Shown here: one piece after another, positions 24,780 to 37,232 of the stretch | Numbering within the stretch: position 1 is the first letter of the stretch | Layout of the letters: each line of letters starts with the position of its first letter | From: Viscum album | Taxonomy: Eukaryota > Streptophyta > Magnoliopsida > Santalales > Viscaceae | NCBI GenBank assembly: GCA_963277665.1 | Contig: OY728142.1 | Location: 10,802,001-10,866,000 of the forward strand | DNA length: 64,000 bases | Direction: 5' to 3' | Made by a program: the position numbers and the translations under genes | Notes under the pieces: model-generated | The model's database searches: none | What the model was told of the DNA's origin: nothing | Seen by the model: only the letters and a program-made list of their open reading frames with translations

Positions 24780-25035
24780 AAGTAAAAAGAAAACAAGTTA
24801 TGGAATAAACATCTTATTCACTTAATCCAAACATCCTTATAAGATCTAGTGAAACGTGATGTTTATCAAGACCTTCCTAGGTTTTCAAATGATAATACTC
24901 ATATGTTCGATGCTTGTCAATAAGGGAATATTATTTAAAATACATTTAATGAAAAAGATCAAAGGTTAACAAAAGTTCTTGAGTTGGTGAATATCGATGT
25001 GTGCAGACTTATTTCACCAAGATCTATTTCTTGAA
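24780..25035 (+). pseudogene. Copia pre-integrase and start of integrase, truncated
   Basis: Reading from about 24795, LWNKHLIHLI matches the L-W-H-x-R-L-G-H pre-integrase zinc site. DLVKRDVYQDLPRF and FDACQ follow, where C-x-x-C is expected. Near 24970-25020 VLELVNIDVCRLISPRSI matches the first catalytic-Asp block of copia integrase (L-E-L-V-H-x-D). Homology then ends abruptly. The rest of integrase, RT, RNase H and a 3' LTR are absent. Confidence 0.7.
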
Positions 25036-25249
25036 TGTAATCTTCTCAATTGATTAAATATCTTCCAAGGAATGTGTTTGGAATCATAGTTTCATGCTTC
25101 CAAGATTTCCTCTAGTCGTGTTCCCTAAAGGCGGTCACAACCATGCTTCTAAGGTAATGGTCCTTAAGTCGTCGGTGTTTCCTCTTGTATATCCACAAAT
25201 GGTTCCTCTTACTATACCTAATATAGGCAGTGAATCCTAGTTCTAAGAG

Positions 25250-26100
25250 GTTTTTCTATTTATGTTGTAGTCTATGAAAGGTTTATTTCAACCTGCCCTG
25301 AGTATGACAGATTTGACTTGTGAATTTCTGTAGAAACATCCTCCCACCTTTTTGGGGATGGAGGGCCTCGTGTTGAAAAGTCTTGGCTTAAAGCAATATT
25401 ATCTATATTCGAGCATCTTGAGATGCCTCCAAAGAATTGAGTCAAGCTTACGGTATATATGCTATGTCACTCAACCAAGTGGTGGTGGGATGTAATCACC
25501 TAGGCAGATCGGTATAGAGATATGGTTTGGGATTACTTCTAGATTATATTTTATGACTATTTCTCTCCCCAGACTTTGAGGAATGATAAGTCTAGAGAAT
25601 TCATAAGCCTGAATTAGGGGAGTTTTTTTTGTTATGGAATACTCTACTCATTTCACAAAGCTACATTAATTCACTCCCACTCTATCCATTGATGCTCTTA
25701 TGATCGCCAAGAGATTTGAGGATGGGATGGGCTATGCCATCTGATCACAGGTCAATGTTTTTAGGTTGAGACCATTTTTGAAATTGTCAAAAAATCCCTT
25801 ATTACATAATAGAATTTGAGATAAGCTGATGGTGTGATTCATGGTGGTTTGTGACCAAGATCTATCAGTACTTATTCTTAAGGGAAAAAGATATATTTCG
25901 AGGCTCCTTGTGGTGGTGGTAGTAGTCAGACCCCACATATAGATAATTTCATGATCTATCACCAGTGTGGGAAGTTGGGGCATAATAAACCTCAATGATT
26001 GCAGGATCTGGTAGAGTGTAAAGGATATGGAAAGATAGGTCATATCCAGTGTTTATACAGGAATTTTCTAATAGTTCCTAGTGAGCGAGGATCTATTCCT
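25250..26100 (+). pseudogene. Element C Gag (broken)
   Basis: Read across frames, it begins with HPPTFLGMEG (the P-P-x-F-x-G entry of plant gypsy Gag) near 25345. It then shows a W-W block near 25485, YFSPQTLRNDKSREFISL near 25555-25610 (matching the F-x-x-x-Y-F-P...R...K...E-F-x-x-L block), and a V-x-E-Y-x-x-x-F-x-x-L piece. One zinc knuckle remnant, HQCGKLGHNKPQ, is near 25960-25995 and a second, KGYGKIGHIQCLY, near 26020-26060; both have lost Cys residues. Several stops break the frame. Confidence 0.7.
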
Positions 26101-26339
26101 ACTCCATAATCAAGAGTGAGTCCGGTAGTACCACATTATGAAGATATCTAGAATACCATCGTCCAATCAGGCCAAGGTGGCAGTCGAGGTAGAGACAGTC
26201 AGACTTACGATTCTCAGTGCCAGCAAATTTGGCTTGCTTAGGGAAGTCAAGAAGTGTCTCAAGGATGTGGTATAGGATAGTTACATGCATTCTAGCCTAT
26301 TCTTGTAGAGTAGATCACCAGAACTTCTACTGTATAAGT

Positions 26340-26660
26340 TACTATTCTAGTAGCCTCTACTTTAGTGTCTAATTTATTTGACAAATGTGGGTCTCATTAT
26401 TTTGTATCTAAGGTAATCGTTGATATTCTATGCCTCGAGATTGAGAACTACTATGGTGTTATGATGCTAGATACCCTATCAAGTATTAGTTCTAAGGGAG
26501 TTTTATATTGTAAGGATTTCTCCCTTAAGATAGGTGGTCACCTTTTCGTGTGAAATATTTATGTCCTCAACATTAAGGTATTTGATGTAATCATTGAGAT
26601 GGATTGGTTAATTCCTTATCCAAACCATATTTAATTCTATCATTGAAGGGTGATGTTTAC
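26340..26660 (+). pseudogene. Element C aspartic protease (active site lost)
   Basis: The open part 26365-26553 begins SNLFDKCGSHYFVS, which corresponds to the A-L-F-D-S-G-A-S-H-S-F-I-S active-site block but reads D-K-C-G rather than D-S-G. Downstream, FDVIIEMDWLIPY (about 26580-26620) matches the F-D-V-I-L-G-M-D-W-L block that ends gypsy proteases. The altered catalytic site and the stop after 26553 make it inactive. Confidence 0.75.
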
Positions 26661-26879
26661 ATCACCATGGGGTGTTAGGAACATGCATAAGGGAAAATGG
26701 GATGTCAATGCGGCTAGAGCTGGGCCCGAGCAGCAGAGGCTAGGTAATGTGACAGCTCAGATCACCAGTATTTTCTCCAATGACCAGGGATTATGAATTT
26801 CTTTTTTTCCTCCTATAGTGGTGTATTTTATGGACGTCTTTCCTAGTGACTTATCTGGTCTACCTTCGATGTGAGAGGT

Positions 26880-27520
26880 GAATTTTACTATTGAACTTGT
26901 TTCAAGAGAAGCACCAGTGACCATTCATTCTTATAGTATGGTGCCTAAGGAACATTCGAATCTCAAGAAATAGTTAGAGAATCTGGAGGCTAAAGGATTC
27001 ATACGTCCCAACACATATCCTTGGGGTTCACCAGACTTTTCTTTCAGAATGTGTATGGTACCCTCAGTATTTTCGTGGATTACCATCATTTGTACCAACT
27101 TATAGTAAATAATCGGTATCCACTACCTATAATAGATAACCTCTTTGATCATATTTAAAGAGATAAAGTGTTTTCAAATATATATTTGAGGTCATGATAT
27201 CATAAGGTGCATATCAGGACTTAATACACACCTCATAAAACTTTTAGGAGAAAGTATGGTCTATATGAATACGTAGTTAGGCCATTTGGACTCACAAATG
27301 AACTTGTAGTTTTCATGGATCTTATGAATCAGGTTTTTCACCCCTATCTAGATTCATTTGTGGTTGTCTATTTTGATGATATCTTGGTGTATTCATACTC
27401 CATACATGACCATGAAACCCATCTTGAGATAGTGTTGAATACACTAAGATAGCATCAGCTCTGTTCTAATCTTAGTAAATGACACTTTTTGGATTGATGA
27501 AGTCCACTTACTAGGTTACA
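26880..27520 (+). pseudogene. Element C reverse transcriptase (broken)
   Basis: Starts after a VPKEHSNLKK-type entry near 26940. GFIRPNTYPWGSP (26990-27030) is the G-F-I-R-P-S-x-S-P-W-G-A-P block. A damaged I-D-D-L-F-D-x-L block, a Y-G-L-Y-E-x-x-V-x-P-F-G-L-T-N block near 27260-27300, and the catalytic block [12 protein letters not shown] at about 27360-27395 follow, with Phe-Asp-Asp kept. At least four stops interrupt it. Confidence 0.8.
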
Positions 27521-27529
27521 TAATATTAG

Positions 27530-28150
27530 AGTCATGAGTTTTAGCAGACCCAAAGAAAGTGAGATTTTTAGTTTCTTGGGAGAATACCAAGAAAATATTT
27601 AATATTTGGAGTATCATATGGATTTTAGGATATTACGGACACTTCATCCAAGATTTATCACGTCTTATAGTGCCTCTTTCTATCTTGATAAATATGGGTG
27701 TGAAATTCATGTGGTTAGAAGTGTGTGAAGTATCCTTTCAAGAGTTTAATGGAATACTGACTTCAGTGTTGATACTTATTCTTCCAAATCCAGGAAGGAG
27801 CTATATTGTATACTATGATGCATCAGCTATCATTCTTGGAGATTTTAAGATGCAGGATGAATGAGTCATCACATTGTCTCATTAGTTGAGGCCTCCCGAG
27901 TAGAATTACCCGACACACGACATTAAGCTCGTTGTTGTTGTTCATGACTTACACTGTTAGAGACAATATCTACTTGGAGATAATTTTTTATGTCCATAGA
28001 CTACAAGCACATAAAGTAAATATTTACATAATGGGATCTCAATCTCAGACAATGAAGGTGGGTGGAGTACCTAAATTCGTATGATTTAGATATTTCCTAC
28101 ACACTTGGTAAAGGAAATTTAGTGGCTGATTCTCTAATCCTAAAGACTCA
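27530..28150 (+). pseudogene. Element C RT connection and RNase H
   Basis: The open part 27559-27864 covers the end of RT (GYYGHFIQDLSRLIVPLS, equivalent to G-Y-Y-R-R-F-I-x-x-F-S) and the start of RNase H (RSYIVYYDASAIILG, with the first catalytic Asp of the x-x-D-A-S block). After several breaks, WVEYLNSYDLDISYTLGKGN and VADSL are readable near 28055-28135, the usual RNase H end and tether. RNase H removes RNA from the RNA/DNA hybrid. Confidence 0.8.
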
Positions 28151-28419
28151 GATACAGATGGTTCAAGAATCTATTGGTGAATGGAAACTCATGGACTTAT
28201 TCTCAAATATTCATGTTGAGGTTTAGGAGGACCATGGTTAGACTATCCTCTTAGACTTATCTATGACTTATTCTTTTCTAGAATAGATAATAATGAGAAA
28301 TATATCTGATCTTGAAAGACTTTTCCTAAGTTAAAGTGTCTTAGATGATGATACATCTTCAGGTTAGACCATGGATATGGATGATACCTTATAGTTTTAT
28401 GGGAGAGTATGAGTACCAG

Positions 28420-29210
28420 TAGATATTATAGAGGAGATAATGTGGGAATTTCACGCCCCAACATGGGCGGTTCACCCTAGTGTCACCAAAATGTATTGAG
28501 ACTTATGTCGCTAGTATTGGTGGACTGGTATAAAACACGATATTTTTGGCTTCATCTCTCGGTGTTCCACCTATTAGCAGGTGAAGGTGTAGTATCAACT
28601 ATTGGCAGGGATTTTACAATATTTGTCCATTTCTGAGTGGAAATGGGGTGATGTTTCAATGGATTTCAAGACTGGTCAACCAACATCACCGCGAGGCAAT
28701 GATACATTGTGGGTTATAGTTTATATTTTGATGAATGTCTCAAACTTCTTACATGTGTGAGATACCTTCGCGGTAGTTGAGGTAGGAAGGATGTATGTTA
28801 TAAAGGTTTTATGTATTTATGGAGCTCCCTACTCTATCATTTATGATAGAGATGCTCTTTTCACATCACAGTTCTAGTATGGGTTTCAAAAGGCCTTGGG
28901 TACGTATGTAATTCTAAGCATGGCCTATCACACATAGATCTATGGAAAGATAGAGAATATGATTCAGGTTATAGAGGACATGCTCTATTCATGTGTACTT
29001 GATTTTGGAGGTTCCTGGGAGAAACACATTCCTCATGTGTATTTCACTTATAATAGCAGATTTCAAGATACCATTGAGATGGATCCTTATGAAGCCTTAT
29101 ATGGTAGGTCTTTCCATTCATCTTTGTGTTGGATAGAGGCAGGGGAGGCATCTATGCTTGGACCACATCTCGTATAGGAGACTACAGAGTAGGTCTAACT
29201 AATTAAAAAG
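28420..29210 (+). pseudogene. Element C integrase core
   Basis: HAPTWAVHPSVTKMY (28452-28500) is the H-x(4)-H start of the zinc region. The first catalytic Asp block reads WVIVYILMNVSNF, where Asp is replaced by Tyr. The second block SIIYDRDALFTSQF (about 28835-28875) keeps Asp. The third block lies in the open part 28959-29177: the Glu block (GKIENMIQVIEDML, Glu kept) is just before it, then DFGGSWEKHIPHVYFTYNS and MDPYEALYGR. Loss of the first Asp and many stops make it dead. Confidence 0.8.
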
Positions 29211-29279
29211 CACATGTTGACAGCTTAGTACAGATAATAGTATTATGCCAATAGACAATGGAGACCTCTCTAGTTTGAG

Positions 29280-29740
29280 GTCAAAGATCATTGTTTCTTT
29301 CAAGTATCCCTTGGGTTAGGGCATAGATGTATTCGGATGCAAGGTAATCTTTCACCGAGTCTCATTGGACCCTTCAAGGTTGTGAAATGGAATGAAGTAA
29401 TGACTTAATAGTTGGCACTTCCTCAGAGATACTGGTCTATGCATGATTTATTTCATGTATATCAGCTTCGCCAATACTATTTAGACCCACCACACTTCTT
29501 TCATCCTGATGAGGTTGATCTAGATATGAATGCTTTCTTCGAGGAGTATCTTGTTCGTATTATTGAACGGATCATAAAGACACTCCGAGGATGGTCAGTT
29601 TCTTTAATATGTGTGTTATGGAAGCACAATCGAGTACATGATGATACCCAGGAACGAGAAGCTGATATATGAGCTTATGGGTTGGAATTATTTTCTGATA
29701 GTACCTCTTTATCCTCAAAGGAAAAACTTGGGGACGAGTG
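29280..29740 (+). pseudogene. Element C integrase C-terminal domain and chromodomain-like tail
   Basis: SLIGPFKVVKW (about 29360) is the G-P-F-x-I/V block. The open frame 29412-29672 continues with LALPQRYWSMHDLFHVYQLRQY, the x-L-P...x-x-V-H-D-V-F-H-V-S-x-L block. EYLVRIIERIIKTLRGWSV then matches the P-V-x-I-x-x-x-x-x-x-x-L-R-x-x-x-x-P tail, where chromoviruses carry a chromodomain-like segment thought to guide integration into heterochromatin. Pol ends near 29740. Confidence 0.75.
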
Positions 29741-29743
29741 GCT

Positions 29744-29758
29744 TCAAAGATGAGAGAT
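29744..29758 (+). promoter_or_regulatory. Element C polypurine tract
   Basis: CAAAGATGAGAGAT directly precedes the TGTAATGAATC start of the C LTR. Confidence 0.55.
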
Positions 29759-31277
29759 TGTAATGAATCATCTTTTCATGAAGGTATGTATCATTTGTTT
29801 TTCAATTTGAATCCTTATTTAAAAAATGGTAAAGGTGTGATATGGTCTAAGGAATGTTTCAAGAGCATCTGGAGCTTGTTCGGAGCTCAGAGTTCTGGAA
29901 AAATGGGCAAAAGGATGGTTTGTACGATTTAGAGAAATTGTGCACCCCAGCCCACATAGTTTCTATGAAACTGTGATGTTGCAGACAGTGGGAACCTGTA
30001 GGCCACACGGTTTGTATAAAATCATGTGAGATAAGGCACATAGATGTGTGGATTGACTATGTTTTTGGACAGTGGGTTATCTCACAGTTTACGCATGGTT
30101 TTTAAACCATGCACCTAAACTGTGTGCCACCATAATTTGAGGTGAAAATTCCAAAATGACCCTCCTTAATTATTGAAACCTTATTTTCCTTTTCCCTTTA
30201 TTACTATAGTAGACCAATACCCCTCTCATTATCACTTTAGATTAAGAATACCTCAAGATATGAACTGAGAAAACTTCATTGTCTAGTGTTTGATCCTTGA
30301 TCTGTCAGAAGCATTGGATCCATCTCAGTAAGCTCCCATAGTATCTTACCTTCTATTTAGGTTTTACTTCGAATCAATCATGCTAATTAGGTGTAGGATA
30401 ATTTACCATATTTTCATGGCATTGTAATATTTATCATATCACTTCCAGGTTTTTTCAAATCTAAGGTTGATATTGAGTGAGGAGTTTTATACAACCTTGA
30501 GGTAGGTGGTCATGTCATTTTCCCTTTGAGTTTTGATGTCTTGTAATTAAGACATTGTGTCACACACCAGTTTTTTCTGAGAATCCCAGTTATATTGAGT
30601 TCTTTGTGTCTAATTGATCCTTTCATCTTAATATATATCTATTGATCCTTATTTTGTGAGTTTGAGGTTTCATACCTTGTTTATGGACACCCCATGGGTG
30701 TTCCAAGTCAACTTTCCCTTAATGGTCAATTGCTTAATTATCTAGAACACCTGATTATATTTCATCTTAGATTTTAAATGAAATTTCCCTTGATACGTGA
30801 ATATTAACTGGAACCCAAATCACTTATTATGTGTTTGGACCTCCTGTAGTAAGAATTTTCCAAGTAATCAATTGACTTGTTGCCCATGTCACCTCCTAAG
30901 GGACCCCTTGAGCCTTATGAATTGATTCCCATTTCTTAATGAATTAAATGGTTAAATAAAATGGAGTGGATAATGTATAATGGTTTACCTTATTTAAATT
31001 AATTGGTTTAATTAAATGAAATGGTTTGTGAAGTGTGTTAATTCCATGACTTTAATCATGATTATTTTAATTGTGATGCTTTTAATGGAATCGAACTTGA
31101 AAAAAGGGACATATGAGAGGTGATTCTTAATTTGTTATATTATAAACATGAATATGTATAGTGCCTTGTTTGTATATATGGGCTTAATAAATGATTTTCA
31201 TGAGATATTTTTCCTTATTCATTATATTATAAATGATACACCTTGATATAGTTTGTGATACAATAGTAAAGGGTGTT
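29759..31277 (+). repeat. Element C 3' LTR, left part
   Basis: Starts TGTAATGAATC after the purine tract. It contains small hyphenated palindromes around CACACGGTTTGT and GCACCTAAACTGTGTGC (29940-30125). It is cut at 31278 by Element D, and the last five bases GTGTT are duplicated at 40161-40165. No gene lies inside; the open frames on either strand are unsupported. Confidence 0.65.
31273..31277. repeat. Element D target-site duplication, left copy (GTGTT)
   Basis: GTGTT stands just before the TGTCA end of D and again just after its GTGACA end at 40161-40165. A 5-bp duplication is typical of gypsy integration. Confidence 0.9.
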
Positions 31278-34206
31278 TGTCATGAACCGAATCTGGTCGC
31301 CGCCAAAACCGGCACCCAACCCAACTCGTGGAAAGTCCTGAAGGGCGTTCCCGATCCCCATGGGTTGGCACAAGTTCCTGGGTATCAAAAACTGAAAATT
31401 GGGAATGATTTACTCGAGTTTTTATACTTAAAACAACAAATGAATCCAAGAAATCAAATCTGGATTTTTCAAACCAAAACATCTTTTACTAAAATTTAGA
31501 ACTGAATTACACAATTTTAAACAATGTTTGAACACCATAACAAAGGTACAAACCCAATAAAAGACAGCCCAAGAACCTTTACATGGAAAGAGGCACCTCC
31601 CTCAATCCATCTCCACGACACTGCATCACGATGGACCGCTAAAAACCCGAACCAAAGGCATAAAACTTGTACCCAAACCTGTGACATAAAATAAGCAAGT
31701 CTAATTACACCCAAAGGTGTAGTTAGGGTGTGATAAAAATCTCAGTAGGATAACACCTCTAAGAGATTCCATGTGATAAAAATTTCATGACAAAAAGCAT
31801 TGCAAGTTTTGTAAATAAGAAATGCTTGTTACAATTTTCTAAAGGATGCAATAATAAATGAAAACAGTTTTCATGTGGGATAATTTTAAAGGACCAACAA
31901 TTTTAAAATAAATAAAAAAGCTACTGAATTTTCCATCCAACAATATTGTATACTGACGGTAAGTACAAAGGATCTAATGAGCACAAGTAATAGTAAATAA
32001 CCCCTAGGCACTAGCTAGCTGTGGGTCTCAGGTACCTCGTATCTCGGTGAGAGTAACCACAAAAAATATTTGTCCTCATGCTCGAGACACTAGTAGGGAT
32101 CATACCCATAACCTAGTGGTCCCCAATCATCATCATCATAGTTTAGTTAGAGTTGTAAGCATCAATCTTGCTAAGTAAAACTGAGGCCAAACCCCACGGA
32201 TTCACTAGCATACTAGTACATGTCCACCCACCTATATACCCGGGTTTTCCCTTTGTGCTCAAACAAGTTCAACAATCCAAGAAATACAGTTTTTACATGA
32301 AAATATCACTTCCACATCACACATTAACTAAACAGCCCCTGTACATCACACAAGTCACAAATCCCACTTTTCATTCAAATGCATTTTGAAATAAAACTTA
32401 CACCAAAATTGCCTACAACAATTTTCACATTTCTTTAACACTTCCACAAATACTTTAAACAATTTTATAAAACCATTATAAGACATTCAACTCACATAAC
32501 AACCCACACACATGTCACATAATACCCTTCTCACCTTCACAATTCATTTTATCAATAAACTCACACAAAACATCCAACACCCGTGTTCCGCACACAAAAC
32601 ACAATTTAGTAAAACATTTCTGAAATTTATAAAACATTTTAAAAATGTTTGACATATCAAATCACCACTTTACCATTCAAAAACCCACATTAGGTGAACA
32701 CAATCACCCAAACAGTACATATACACCCTTTCCCAACTTTGTTTAACCAAATAAAACATTTGCAATTTTTATAAAACAAACCCAAGAGGTATAACCGTTG
32801 TTTGCACACTAAACCCATTTCAAAACCCTCATTAAAAACCAAAATCATACCAATAACAATAAAAAATATAACTTTTATCCCTAAAACAATTATTAAACCA
32901 CCCCCAAGTGTTGTAAAAATACATCAAATAATACCACAAAGATACACATGAAAAACACACGTTTTCATAAATCACCTTCAAGAAGTACAACACGGTTTTA
33001 CACCTTAAACTCATTAAAAAACCTCTTTTCAAGGCCCACATGACAATAATGAATTAAAAAACTAGAATTGGAAGCACCTTTCAAGACTAATAAATCACTT
33101 TTATATGTTATAAACTAAACCCAAACATTACCCCAATAGTCACACATGAAAAGTACCCAATTTCACGCTAAAATACAACTAAAAATTAAATGTTTAACCA
33201 AATCCATAAAAAACAGTTTTCAAACCACACAAAACAGATTATAAACATAATTAATTAATAAACCAAGAAATATAACTCATCACAAAATGGTTACACATGG
33301 AATCACCTACCTTTTGAGTCGAAACCCTCAAAACTTGGTGCGAAACCTTAAGCGCACCACCGCCGCACCACAAGGAATATAAATCCAGACCTAGAACACC
33401 AAAAATTGACCCCAAAGATACTAAATAAGACCTTAGGATCGAACCCCAGCTTCTGGATATGATTAACTTCAAGAAATAGGAAATAAAACTAAAAGAGGAT
33501 GGAAGGAACCAAGAAATAATTCCCTTACTTGAAATATCTTGAATAAATCGGCCCCAATCCACCAAAATATGAATCTCCAAGTACTCAAAACTGGTATGGA
33601 GGTTCTAAGGAGTCATATTAGGTCATGTGGGAACTGAAATTGGGGGAAAAGGATGAAAATTGAAGGAGTTATGAAAGATTCATTTTACCTCATCAAATCT
33701 GGTCGATTTGAGAAAGAGTATGAAAGATCTCCCTACTTCGCGGCTCACCTGAGCTCCAAAATTGTGAAACCGATAATGGGGGTGATCCTCGGGCTATTGG
33801 ATTTGAGAGGTAGGTTGAATCACAGTAAAAAAGTAAAAAATTAATGAGATATGGAAGATTTTAAAAAAATATTTAAAGCATAAAATGGGCCTACGGGAAG
33901 GCCCATTACCTTAAACAAAAACCCAAATCCATCATGATTTTTGATTTATATTTGGTCCAAAGGGATATGGTGATTTTAATATATCAGTTTATGCCAATTG
34001 GGAAGTGTAATGGGTTTAAAATAGTTAAAATTGAAGGAGTTATAGAAGAAACAAAATTAGTTTTTAAATATAGAATTGGGCTCGTGGTTTGGCCCAAATT
34101 TTTAAAACCCACCATTTTCACCAAAATGAGTGGTAAACCCGCCAAAACAAATAAGGAATGGAAATTAAATGAAATATTAATATATAAAAAAGTCACGTGT
34201 GTGACA
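31278..34206 (-). repeat. Element D, 3' LTR (left copy)
   Basis: Aligns end to end with 37233-40160. On the minus strand it runs from TGTCACACAC to TTCGGTTCATGACA. The minus frames at 31222-31482 and 31517-31714 recur in the other LTR only because the LTRs are copies. The plus frame 33934-34338 (134 aa) is not open in the partner copy, so it is unsupported. Confidence 0.92.
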
Positions 34207-37200
34207 ATTCTACCCACCATAAAACTTTCCGCCCTCGGAAAGCCACATCAAGGACAAAGAAAAAAAACCAAACCCAACCGAAAGGCAGAAATGGACTCCC
34301 TTGCTAAGCTTTACCCCCAAAGGCCAAAACACCTCTAGTGATCAATTAAGGAAGGAATACTTCACAACCAAAAAATACACCTCTTTACTTAAATGATCAA
34401 TCACATTCAGATTTATCCTAAAAGAAAACCCTTCAAACACTATCTGAACAAGGCTCAAGAAATTTACCCAAACAAACAAGAACATCAAACAAGGTTACAC
34501 TTACTGTGATATAACTAAACCATTGGGAACTCTCCAATCCCAAAGTTTACCCAAGGAAGATGTAGGAGGTTATATAGCTCCGAATGAGACTACCCACTTC
34601 CAAGCCAAGACCAAGGATAAAAGTGAGTTACTGGTACAAGGATACACAAATGGGATCCCCACCATAAGAACCAACCATCTTAACTGACCAATATGGGCCA
34701 ACAGAGAAAGACCCCAAAACTTAAAGAGTTGGGACAACCGCACGGTTAGCCCGCACAGTTTGGGAAATGTGCTCTAACCATGTGTATCCTTATACCTACA
34801 TGGTTTTCTGGTGAATGGTTACTACTAAATGTTCACTCAACATGTCTAGACAAATCTAAAACTTTTCCCCTGAACCCAAAGGAAAACAAAGGAGAAAAGA
34901 AAGTCATTGGGAGATAACATGGGGATGAGGCCCTCCACCTCTTTCCACCAAACGGGAACAAAAGAAGAAGATGACAAAACCAAATGTTTAAACTATTCCA
35001 ATATCTCATACTGAGAACAGTTCGTTGTATAAGGTTAAAAACAACACTGGGATTTCCTCTGACTACGTGCCAGCTTCTCTTCGGGACCTATGGCTGGAGC
35101 TGGAATGATTGAAGCATCTTCGGCCTCGCAATTAGGATTTGGAAACCCCCAAATAGAATTTCTTCTTCCGATGCTACAAACAACTACAATCAATCCTAGA
35201 TGGGTTCACCAAGACATAACACACTCCAGAACTCACTTTACCCTAACTTGGAAATTTATTGAAATAAGGGTTTAGAGGATGCACTCACATCACACCTTGT
35301 TTCTTCGGGTGATAAACAATAGAAATAAAGGACACATATAAACACCTTCCTCTAAAATAGAGGATGTCAAGATCTCCCAAAAGGATAAACACTTCTAAAA
35401 AAAATAGACTCACAAAATATTGTACAACTTCACCTTCACAAAAAAACGAGCACCCGACATCACATCGCATCACCAAACATGACCAAAGCGACTGATAGAA
35501 ATAATACAAGGAGGGGGCCTTACACAACACCCCCAAACATCACAACATTCCAGAAAGTGGCCATAAGAGCCTCTCATGGCCAAATTTACCACATTGGTGG
35601 TTTAACATAAACCCCTTCTTCGAAGAGAGTACGAAGGACTTAGAGGCCCTCTTAAACACTATCCATACTAACAACCCCAGACAACTTTCACCTTCGATGA
35701 ATCAGGTAGCTTAAGAAACTAAGGTCTCTTTCAACCATTCACGAGCACTATTCTGTAATAAGAGGATCTGAAAAAAAAAATCAAGAAACTAAATGGTGTA
35801 GACTCATTCTACAAAGCTCAAGAAAAGATTCCTTACTTTGATCAACTGGAGGATTTTCCAATGGCAAAAAAAATCTAGGTTGCACTTCAGTTGTGCACTA
35901 AACCTTAATGGGGGCATACCTTATCCAATGAGAGAACCCAAGGACCCAACCAAGTTGGTCCATTGGTAAAAATATGCCACAAACATAGATCCAAATTCAT
36001 TAATGGAACCACCTTAATGGTGTCCCGAAACATATATCATAGGAGACTACTAACCGGACCTTCTACCCAGCTTACCGACCAAACACAAACCCAAAACACA
36101 GTTTGAATAGGAGCGGTTCTTGGACTCAAAACATCCCACAACACCAACATTTTCTAAAAACACATAATATACACCATCCCAAACAATTCATCAAGACATC
36201 ATGTTTTTCTTTAAAAACATTTCTTTGAAAACCAATGGTTCAGCAGTTAGCGTATCCACCAATGGTACCCCATGGGCCTCACACATGCATGTTTCTGTGC
36301 CACACCAGGCACCCTCCTCATATTCATCCCAACACTCATCCAGTAATTCCATCAACCATCCATAATCCCATATAACCAAATGCATATGGTCTCTCATGTA
36401 AATGTCAATGGTTAAAACAAAAATTCTTTCCACTTTTCAAGAACAAAACGGTCAACCAACCCATCCTTTTTCTCAAAACTGCTAAAAATGATATCAAAAT
36501 CTCAATTCAAATCTTACAAAACTATTCATAAGGACACAAACATTTAGAAAATAACTCAATTTCAAGTTATTCACAACAATTTAAAAACATATCATCCCAT
36601 TAAAACACCCTTTAATTGTTTAGAAAACTATATTGGAAACACTTTTTAAAACCAACTTCAATATGGTTTCTAATTTCAAAAGAGGTGTAAGAACACTATT
36701 TTCCATTTCAAAATAATTCAGAAAATTCAGTTCCACCATTTCATAAATCAAACCATTCTCTCTTTATTTGAAAATCATTTCACAAAAACTTTACGCTTCG
36801 TAAAACCAAGTCACCTTAAAACCAAAGTTCCATGATTTCAAAACTAAAGCACAAAACAATGCGAGATGAAACTAGTTTCAGTGGGTGACTTGGAAATATG
36901 GTTGGAATCCATATTCTATTCACTTAACCATCACAGATAGTGTTCTAGGGAATATCCCCGGCTCCACATGGCTTGCCAGACCCTGTGAGCTCACTGAGAC
37001 CATTAACCCAACTCTCTTTTCATTTCCCCTAATCATCATCAGACCAAGAAAACCAAAAGACATAGATAAATCTTGACTTACCCTGGAGACTTGAATCCTG
37101 ACATGAGGTGTGGTGATCAAGAAGACTACCCATAATCGTAATTTCATGTCCTGACAATCTTAACTCCAGACTATTCTGACTATTTCCCAAAAAACATGAC

Positions 37201-37211
37201 TCAAATAGAGC
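34207..37211 (-). other. Element D internal region, mostly unrecognised
   Basis: On the minus strand, a purine-rich stretch next to the 3' LTR (complement of ATTCTACCCACCATA) may be the polypurine tract. No D-S/T-G, F-x-DD, D-D-E or HHCC motifs were found in any frame I read. An 80-residue minus frame at 36191-36433 is Cys- and Glu-rich with a cluster CGTETCMCEAH near its end; it fits no family I know. Another minus frame at 35285-35536 (83 aa) is hydrophobic. GCACGGTTAGCCCGCACAG-type text near 34740 resembles LTR palindromes. Confidence 0.55.
35557..35605 (-). pseudogene. Worn Gag zinc knuckle in Element D
   Basis: On the minus strand LNHQCGKFGHERLLW can be read. It matches the C-x-x-C-G-K-x-G-H-x-x-x-x-C knuckle, with the first Cys and last Cys changed (the last to Trp, one base away). 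Closely similar wording in Element C (HQCGKLGH) supports gypsy Gag origin. The surrounding capsid part was not recognised. Confidence 0.45.
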
Positions 37212-37230
37212 GAACCTCCTCTGATACCAT
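37212..37230 (-). promoter_or_regulatory. Element D primer binding site
   Basis: On the minus strand TGGTATCAGAGGAGGTTCG follows the 5' LTR after two or three bases. TGGTATCAGAG is complementary to the 3' end of initiator-Met tRNA. It is the best preserved primer site in the window and fixes the orientation. Confidence 0.9.
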
Positions 37231-37232
37231 TT

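Noticed and set aside
25732..26043. 103-residue minus-strand frame
   Set aside because: Antisense shadow of the Element C Gag region, whose plus-strand motifs are recognisable.
31222..31714. Two minus-strand frames that recur in the second D LTR (37201-37669)
   Set aside because: The recurrence only reflects the LTR duplication; no family resemblance and no sign of coding constraint.
33934..34338. 134-residue basic plus-strand frame
   Set aside because: It runs across the D LTR boundary in antisense, and the partner LTR copy has stops, so it is unlikely to be a gene.
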